From Lytechinus pictus (taxonomy: Eukaryota > Echinodermata > Echinoidea > Temnopleuroida > Toxopneustidae), in the NCBI RefSeq assembly GCF_037042905.1, contig NC_087254.1:17850603-17914602 (forward strand): a stretch of DNA of 64,000 nt, written 5' to 3'. Both the position numbers and the translations under genes were made by a program. Below, in pieces: positions 15,701 to 25,810 of the stretch (the first letter of the stretch is position 1; each line of letters begins with the position of its first letter). The notes under the pieces were generated by a model, which saw only the letters and a list, made by a program, of their open reading frames with translations, had not been told where the DNA came from and made no database searches.

Positions 15701-18700
15701 CATTTCTCTATTAGAATATTTTAACCTGAATTGCAATATACATTCTTATCCTACGAGAAATGCAAATAATTTTCATCTTCCTAAAATAAGAACGTCACTG
15801 TCTCAACAATCCATCATTTATCAAGGTCCTGTAGTTTGGAATTCACTAACAGATGAAATACGCAATGCAAAAACACTTAATTTATTCAAAACAAAGTTCA
15901 AAAGATACCTTCTTGAGAAATACAGTGGCTGAATGATGTATAGTTTATGTATAGCACTTGTATTATTATAATTATTGTAATATTATGTTAGGGCATGGCA
16001 CTTTTTGATGTCTTGGTTCATTGTTTATGTGTATTTTTAAGTTATTTTGTTTGTTTTTAGAAATGTTTTTGCTATATCCCTGTTATTGCATTTTCTATGT
16101 CACATTTTCGTTTTAATAATGGGTCGGCCTAATTATAAGGATTTTTTTTTCCTTTTTGGCTGCCACCCCTCAGTATGATTCTGAATCATAATGCAATTTT
16201 TAGACTGTCTTTTACACTGATTTGTAATACATGTATTTTAACTTTGTATTATATTTGTTTTTTTATGTAAAGGTTTTACTGAGAGAATAAAACAATTTGA
16301 ATTTGAACAATTTGTTTACATTAATGTACCAGATCTAGATGTATGAATATATTTTGACAATTAACCTTGATTTAAAAGACTTTCTCATGAAATAATTGTT
16401 TACTGCAACTACTGTATTTTACCTTTAAGATCACCAGATGGTAATGAACCAAAACAAAATTGAGCTTTCAAACAGTTCAATTTTTTACATTATTATTAAG
16501 AGCATGCACAGAAGCAAAATTACCTCAAAGACGGGAAGAGTCTTTTGGGGTTGATTCTTGACCAGATCCCAGATGACCACTACACTGTCCCTTCCACTTG
16601 ATAACATTGTATGACCATCTTGAGAGAACGATAGACTGGTTACTGCACCATAATGAGTCCCTAATACACATAGACAGCTGAAAATAAATAAGTAAAGATA
16701 TTGAGAAACAAGGACAGTACATTTGAATACCTGCCAAAGTAGGTACGTAAAGGAAAAGTGAAAGTGAATTCCGAAATTCCTACATGTTATCACATATAAA
16801 TCTTACATATAAATCTTAAAAGGATGGAATCAACCTGTCTTAAGCAAACACATTTGCTTCTGATGGAATGAGATGTATGTTGTATCTCTTCTTAGAGAAA
16901 CGTACTAGCCATGGAACATACAGTTTAGCAAATGATGATGGATCCGGGGACCGTCTTACAAAGAGTTGCGATTGATCCAATCAATTGCAACTATGGAAAG
17001 CCAGCAGAGTCAACATATAAAATGCATGTTTGTTCAAAACATTTTCTAGATATGAATGTCTATCCATAAATTCATTGATTTCTTGACGATTTGGTGTGTT
17101 CTCCTTTGTTTACAAAGGACATTTTGCAAATTTTCTATAGAAAAAATTATGACACTGATGGATTTCCATACAGTAACGATTGATTGGATTAATCGTAACT
17201 CTTTGTAAGACTGATTTCTATGATTGATTGCATTCATTATTGTGTATTATGAATCATTAAATTCAGCCCCATGGTCAATGCTAAGTTTTATGTTACAAGG
17301 CCCTGAACTTTTTAAACAATGAAAGTCATAAACTATCTCAAAGAACAACAAATAAGTTTGCTGTACACAATGCCTGCGAGAATCAAGCAAAAGTCATCAA
17401 CTACCTCAAAAAGCAACAGATAATTGATTGCTATGCACAATGCTTGAGAAAACCAAGCAGATATACAAACATGCAAGACTTAGAGTAATTATCACCCACA
17501 TTTAAAAAAAATATCACTAAAATGTTGCTTTAAAGAATGTGTCATCTTCGGTGAATCAGAGTGAATTCTATCATTAAATTAACAAATATGCAAGCTTCAT
17601 GTGGTTTCACCAATCTCATTTTGTGACCCACATATTCTCTCAGAGCACATTTTTAGTAGATTGTAGAGTTTATTTGTTTTCAATTTGTCTATTTCAACAT
17701 AATTTAGCTCAATAATTTTAAACAAGTGGAATGCCTCTGGCGGTCTCACCTGCATCACGCGATTCAATATAGCAGCAGTGCTGACTTTGAAAAACACCAT
17801 TTAAATAATTATTCACAAAAAACACCATTCATATAATGATACAATACTGCGTTCATTGATATTGGACCTTGATCATGTGACCTAAAACTTGTCAGTGATA
17901 CTTGATTACCCCTATATCCACATTTTATACACTATATCTATAAACTTTGAAAGTTATGACAGCAATCTAATAATTACCTCTAAAATAGCCTAAGTTCAAT
18001 GAACTTGAATGACCTTTGACTTTGATCATGTGACCTGAAACTCACATGATATGTTCAGTGATACTTGACAACTCTTATGTCCAAGTTTTATGAACTAGAC
18101 CAATATACTTACAGAGTTATGATGGTAATTCAACAAATACCCCCAACATGGCCAATATCCATTGACCTTTGACCTTGGTCATGTGACCTGAAACTCACAC
18201 AGGATGTTCAGTGAAACTTGATTACTCTTATGTCCAAGTTTCATGAGTCAGATCCATAAACTTTCAAAGTTATGATGGTAATTCAAAAGATACCCCCATT
18301 ACGGCCAAAGTTCATTGACCTTTGACCTTGGTCATGTGACCTGAAATGCACACAGGATGTTCAGTGATACTTGATTACTCTTATGTCCAAGTTTTACGAA
18401 CTAGACCAATATACTTTCAAAGTTATGATGGTAAATCAACAAATAACCCCAAATTGGCCAAAGTTCATTGACCTTAAATGACCGTTGACCTTAATCATGT
18501 GACCTGTAACTTGCACAGGATGTTCAGTGATACTTGATTACTATTATGTCAACAGATACCCCCAATTTGGCCAAAGTTCATAGACCCTAAATGACCTTTG
18601 ACCTTGGTCATGTGACATGAAACTCAGGCAGGATGTTCAGTAATACTTGATTAACCTTATGGCTAAGTTTCATGAACTAGGTCCATATATTTTCTAAGTT

Positions 18701-21700
18701 ATGATGACATTTCAAAAACTTAACCTTAGGTTAAGATTTAGATGTTGATTCCCCCAACATGGTCTAAGTTCATTGACCCTAAATGACCTTTGACCTTGGT
18801 CATGTGACATGAAACTCAGGCAGGATGTTCAGTAATACTTGATTAACCTTATGGCCAAGTTTCATGAACTAGGTCCATATACTTTCTAAGTTATGCTGTC
18901 ATTTCAAAAACTTGACCTTCGGTTAAGATTTGGTGTTGACGCCGTCGAAAAAAGCGGCGCCTATAGTCTCACTCTGCTATGCAGGTGAGACAAAAATGAA
19001 ATGGAATGTGTAAAAATATGAGAAAATTGTCCCCGTATTTTATAATGTGATTAAATACCAATGTTATGATTTTGCATATCAATATGAAAACAAAGATATG
19101 TGAGGTTGATACTTTCTTCAACTAAATTTCGCTGCACCACCAACTTGCCGCCTGCACAAGCCAGCGCTGGCAACTGCCTGAGTCAGAGCCATCCTTGTAT
19201 TTTAACTGCACCAAGTCTGCCATGCCCTGGTCGGTGCAGAGGTACGATTGGCTATTATCTGTTTACAATGCAAATTTATGTCAAATTACAGAATTCAAAT
19301 TAGTGGCTGTGACATGACCATGACATAAAGGCCTTCGGAAGTTAGCCCCTTACGCTCAGAGAGAACAATGGTTACAAAATATGAGGGAAGTGGACCTTCG
19401 TAATAGCAACACTGCAAGGTATTGACGCCCTCTGCATTAATTGGTGCACATGGTTAAATGGACCATAAAACTTACCATATATAAAGAGAGAATTAGATTT
19501 ACCTGCTTGTTTTTAGATCCCATATTCTAATATGATTGTCATCTGATACAGAGAAGAGATGTAATCTATCAGGGTCAGGATGGAACTGCACAAGACTGGA
19601 AGAAAACAATTAATAAAAATAATTAATAATAAGTCCATTTATATAGCGCAGTTACTATGTGCATATACTCAACTGCGCTTTGATACTTGGTATCATCTTA
19701 TTACCCCGGATGTAGCTGAGCCGCCATATTAATAGGCGCTAAAGCGTTGAAGGAATAAATCCTACAGGGTACCCATTCACCTCACCTGGGTCGAGTGCAG
19801 CACCATGTGGATAAATTTCAGGAAATTACGCCATGGTTGGAATTCGAACCCACAACCAACTGTTTCAAAGTCCGGAGACTAATCCACTGGGCCACATTCA
19901 ACATTTATATAGTTTGTATCTACTAGCAGAAGGTCATATCGTCTAACACCATCATGACTATTTGGTCTATTATCAATTTGGTGTAACCACTGTTTGATTC
20001 AACCATCAATTATTCTAACCCTAAAAAGACAGGGCTATTTTTTATGCCTAAGAAGACGGGGGAGGATGATTTAGCCCCCCCCCCCCTTATGATCTTGGCC
20101 ATCAACAGTGACAGAAATTGGCAACTGCGTTACCAAGGGCATAATCTACACAACTGACGATCAAAATTTTTTGCAAAATCTCATTATTAATTAATGACCC
20201 CCTGAGGTTATGGGTGCAGTACTGACGGATGATATCCCATAGTTTGATGGACTATCAATGATTCCTGGTCTTACCTAACAACACCCTGAGACCCCCTGAG
20301 GTTATGGGTGCAGTACTGACGGATGATATCCCATAGTTTGATGGACTATCAATGATTCCTGGTCTTACCTAACAACACCCTGAGACCCCCTAAGGTTATG
20401 GGTGCAGTACTGACGGATGATATCCCATAGTTTGATGGACTATCAATGATTCCTGGTCTTACCTAACAACACCCTGAGACCCCCTGAGGTTGGGGGTTCG
20501 GTACTGACAGATGATATCCCATAGTTTGATGGACTATCAATGATTCCTGTTCTTACCTAACAACACCCTGAGACCCCCTGAGGTTGTGAGTGCAGTACTG
20601 ACGGATGATATCCCATAGTTTGATGGTACTATCACTGCTTCCTGTAGCTAAGAGGGTAGATGTACTATCAAATGCCATGCTAACCACTGGACCTCTGTGT
20701 AAAGACTGAGAAAAAAACCCCACATATTACTATCTTTAGTACCTTCACCCAGACGCAAAACCAAACAGGATAGTTAGCAAACCATAAGTGTCACCTGATT
20801 TCACGATCAATAAAACACCCAATGTGATCTTTTGACCCCAAGATGACCTTTGACCCATGAAAAAACATTAGGTATTACCAAAGAATCATTTGCACCAAGG
20901 GTGAACGCACTTGATGCAGAAATAAAGAAATAAGAGCAAAGGAATAAAAACTTTAAGAAAAATGATTTTGTGCACATGGCCGCATATCATTAGACGTTTT
21001 GACCCCCATCATCCTCATAAAAACACAAGCGGTGTTACCCAAGGATCATTTATGCCAAGTGTGAAAACTGATCAAGAAATAAAGAAATGAGAGCAAGTTA
21101 AACAAAAACTTTAGGAACAGTGCTGCACATGACCTCATATCATTTGACCTCTTGACCCCTAAATGTCAATTGACACTGTCATCCTCATGAACACACATGT
21201 GATATTACCAAAGGACCATTTTACCAGATGTGAACAACATTGATGCAGAAATAGACAAATGAGTGCAAATTAAACAGAAACTTTAACATTTTTGTAAGAC
21301 TGCATTTATGGGCAAAAGTGTAATACAAGTCATATCATATTCAGTTTTGAAAATATGTGTAACATAAACTTTGTTATGCACACCAATAGATTTCCCATAT
21401 TTATTTGCAATTGAAGTCTTGCAAACTACAGGACTATTTTATGTACTTCACCATCAGCCTTTACAAATTTCTTTACGGTGGCTATTTGCATGCTGGAATA
21501 AAATATAGATTAAATCAACCAAAATGATTCATTTACCTGCCAAGTTCTTGTACAAGTTCCATCTTTCCAGTTCCACTGTTTGAGCAAAGAGTTTCTGTAT
21601 GCAACCACAATAATCTATAACAGAAAAGAGGGACACATACTTGTCAAGAGATCCTGACATCTGTGATTAAGATTATCACAGAAGAAGTAGTACCACTACC

Positions 21701-24700
21701 ACTGATCTTACTAATACTTCTACTGCCAGTGGCAGCTGTGGCGGTGGTGGTGCTGCTGCTAATACTACTACTACTACTAACACTACTAACACTACTACTC
21801 CTCCTCCTCCTCCTACTACTACTACTACTGCTACTACTACACAGGGGTAGTACCAGGGTAAGAGGGCAAGACACTGAATAGTGGCATAATATTCTTCCTG
21901 AATTGATTAAAAGGAGTAATAATAAAGTTAAGACAACCTCCGTTTTCATTTTGATATTCTTCCAGTCTTCTTTCTTCTTCTCTTTTATCTTATCTTGTCC
22001 CACCTTTTTTCTTAAAATCACTACTCAAAAAATCTCATATCTGACCTAAACAAAAATGGATTACAATTAGTGTCAAATTTGGAATATCCATCTCTGAAAA
22101 CAGGTTTGGTTGTTTTCTGGAACAAACTGTAGATCCCTTTACCGTCTCTACAATGAACAAACGAATGTTATCAACCATCAATCTCCTCACCTCATTATCA
22201 TTGGTAACAGCAAAACAGGTCACCTCATCAGCACCCTCCTGTAAAATAAACAAATATAAGTTAGTTTACTACAATGGTTAAGAGTACTAAAGCATATGTA
22301 TGGATGATGTCATATTTTAATATTTTGTATGTTGTATTTTCATGACAATATTTTGGTATCACAAGATATATAATCTTATGACCCTCAGGGATAGCTTCAA
22401 TGTAACAAATGTAAATAATAATTTGGAACCTGGCAAATTCATGCTCACTTCATTTGAGCAAAGAACACTGTAGGTATCAAATCAACCAGATATCTGGCTC
22501 TCATGAACCTATTTGATAATATCTCCATATATTGGCTGCATACTATTACCCTGGCTTTCGCACAGCTACCCTGATCAAACGCTTTCAGGAGCATTCAAGG
22601 AATTTCTTCCTACCGGGTACCCAGTTACTACACCTGGGTGGAGAGTGGCAAATGTAGATTAAACTCCTTGCCAAAGGACACGAGTGATGTGGTGGGACTC
22701 GAACCCTGGACCTTGCGGTTCAAAGTTTGGAGACTTATCCATTGAGCCACAACATCATTGTCAATCCTATTTGTAATATTGCATGCATGAGGCAAGTTTG
22801 AAATTGAGCCTAATAATCAGTTCTTTAGTAGACTTTGCAAGAACAGGATATTTTCATCTGACCTCTCTGACATTTGACCTTGTGACCTCAAAAATCTGAT
22901 CAGATCATTGCCCCTCCAAAATACATGAATCAAGTATGAAGTTAATCCCTCAAATGGTCCTGCTTTTATTTGATTGTAAGATTAACAGACCTTTGGAATA
23001 ACAAACCATAATTTAAACAAACTTCAGACTAAACCTCCAGAATAACAATCTGTAACCATCTGTATCATTTCCTGATATTATTATTTGAAGAGAGTATTAA
23101 GAGTGTATAATATGTTTTGTGCCAATTCTTACATCTTTGATGCTGTGAGTTGTCTTGCCCGTCTTTGCATCCAGAACCTTTACTTCGTCACCATGGGAAC
23201 AAAATATACAGCTGCCATCTGATGCTACATGAACTTTTCCTCCCGTGTAAAATGATTCAATCTTGTTTGCTACTCTGAAACTGAATTTAAGCAACAACAT
23301 ATTAACCAAAAGGATTAACAGATGAATTATTACTCCAGTGTGCTTATGTCACAGTTGAAAGCTTTTTCAGTAAACTGGTATACAGTTCAATACGGAACTC
23401 ATACTGGTACATACCACAACTAACAATTCAATACCCTGATCACGGTATCTAAATTTCTACCGATGATTCATGAACAAACAATTACAATAGTCATAGACCT
23501 TAGAATCTACTCACATTTATTCAATAGATGTTTCTCTCATTTAACAGTAGAGGTGCTGGTCCAAAATATTGGGATTGTCCCAGAAAACAAGGATATCGTC
23601 ATAAACCAAGACAAATCTTGATAAATTGAGATTGTCCTTGTTTATGGGGACATTTTTTTACCCCAGCCGGACATAGACGGCAATTACGGGATTGAGAGTG
23701 CTAAAACTAGATTCAGTGACCTTAATTCCCCCCAGTTCACAGTCTATTTTTCACAACTTTCCATCTTCCAATAATCTTGTTATGAAACCTGATGTTTTCA
23801 TTGACTAGCGCACTTGATTGGTGTCAGCACTTAACAGAATGAACTTTCCTAGATTTCTGGTGTTAGGCACGGCCATAGCGCACTAGCGCGCTCTCACGGA
23901 TGTGCACAAAATTTGTATAGGCGCGTCGGTACACTTGTCAATGCGTTGATGCCAACATCGCAGCGTATCGGTAACATTAAAGTCTATGGCAGGGCGGAAG
24001 AATACTCCATTTGCCCCTGTACAATGCATACGGTGGCATCGTAACCAGCTGGATTTTAGCTAGATTTTGATACCAAGTTTAGCTTCGAAATCGAACGTAA
24101 TCCGCTCAAATCTAGCAATGATTCGTAGAATCTAACAGCTCATTTTACGTTTCACATTTTTTGTGCATTTTATAAATTTTGGTTCGTATGGATCAAAATT
24201 TTTGGATCGTTTTCGAAACTTGAATTAGTGAAGTTTCGATGTGTGGCCGTTTTAGACTTGCGCAGGGCATCGCCCTATGCATACTGAAGTCATAGATATA
24301 GGCTTGCATGATGAAGTTTATGGATTTCCATGGCTTTTCGCTGATGCACGGCGCGGTGTTTACAAACGAAATATGTATATTACATCATTTACGTGCATGT
24401 GCTCATCAGTGCAACCTTGAGCTAAGGAAGGTACCATTTTTTCTATATAATTTTGACACATACACAGGATCTATTTTGCTACTTTTTCAGAAGTTAAATG
24501 GAATTTCTGTAACTTTTAATTCATTCTTATTATGTTTTAGGAATTGAAGATTATTTTATGTGCTTTTAATGACAAATTAAGAGCTTTCTAAATTTTGTTG
24601 TCCTACCTACTTGTGTGGAGAAGTCTTTGAAATCTGAGACTCAGTCCCTGTAAACTGGGACGATCCCAATTTTCTGACCAGCGCCTCCACTGTTTAACGT

Positions 24701-25609
24701 TGAACTTGACTGTGAATTGGTATCATGTAGTCGAAAATAAATCATTAATTTCTCTCAAGAGTTTGTGCGAGAGATCAGGAATGCTACTCAGAATCATATT
24801 CCAGCAAGCTTTGAATGCATGCTTGCCACCTCTATCTAGATGACTTACGTTAGAAAGTATTTATTCATGTTATTTAAACTTCCTGTCTCAGTCCACTCAA
24901 TACTAACCTCGCACCAGTGTGAGTGGTCTTAGTCATTCACCTGGCGATGGTAATGCATGGCATAGAGCCATAGTCATAGATCGAGCTCCACTCGTTAAAG
25001 TTGTTTACAAACCCCCTAATGTCATCTCGGAATTCCATATTCCCACACTACCATTTATCTAATCTAAACTATTTAAAATTAATTCACTATTTAATAATTT
25101 ACCAAGTACCAAGTATAGCCACGTATTGTATTACCGGACTCTATCATGATTCCGGACGCGCATATTACTGCCTACGGCTACGAAAACAATTCAATACCGA
25201 TTCTTCGAATGACGTGGAGCAATTTTCAAACATGAAATGTTTATCGCAAAAATTTTGAGGCATCACATTATGCGGCAGAATGGTTTTACAAATTTTATCT
25301 TTAATTACCCATAACTCCTTAACAAATGGCCAAATTTTCTTATTTATTTTTTTGCATTTCTAATGCAAAGACTTTTCATTTGATGTATCATTCACCAATA
25401 TTTATTATTATCTTAATTTTGGGGTAATATAGCTAATTATTATTTATGGACCTCAAAAATGCAAGTACACGACACTCATTCAATGAACCACTTGTTCACT
25501 GCAACCATCCTGCCTGTGGGGAATCTACAGGTAGGACTATGGTATGCACTAGCGTACCTACGGGGGGGGCAGGGGGGGCTCTCTGCCCCCCCTGACGAGA
25601 TTTTGAAGA

Positions 25610-25646
<37 letters not shown>

Positions 25647-25692
25647 TGTCAAATTTTTTCTGGTACGAAAATCTTTATTTTGTATTGATGAC

Positions 25693-25728
<36 letters not shown>

Positions 25729-25774
25729 TGTCAAATTTTTTCTGGTACGAAAATCTTTATTTTGTATTGATGAC

Positions 25775-25810
<36 letters not shown>

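Larger units (their letters stand above)
11467..16313 (+). mobile_element. nearly full-length Jockey/CR1-group LINE in a TBL3 intron
   Basis: A 4.8-kb non-LTR retrotransposon with 5' leader, ORF1, ORF2 and a 3' UTR ending ...gagaataaaacaatttgaatttgaac. It lies antisense to TBL3. Boundaries are set by the flanking duplicated blocks. One homopolymer shift separates the endonuclease and reverse transcriptase frames; otherwise both proteins look intact, so the copy is young. Confidence 0.85.
11315..16370. repeat. 106-bp tandem duplication split by a LINE
   Basis: Block A (11315-11360), block B (11360-11422) and block A' (11421-11466) are followed by the LINE and then block B' (16314-16370). A/A' share gagctaagatttcatgattt; B/B' share acaattaaccttga. 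The simplest reading is a pre-existing tandem duplication A-B-A'-B' with the LINE inserted at the A'/B' junction. Confidence 0.7.

Noticed and set aside
19870-19897. Functional tRNA gene (A and B boxes present)
   Set aside because: The tRNA-like head does not close into a cloverleaf acceptor stem and is joined to a SINE body shared with two other loci.
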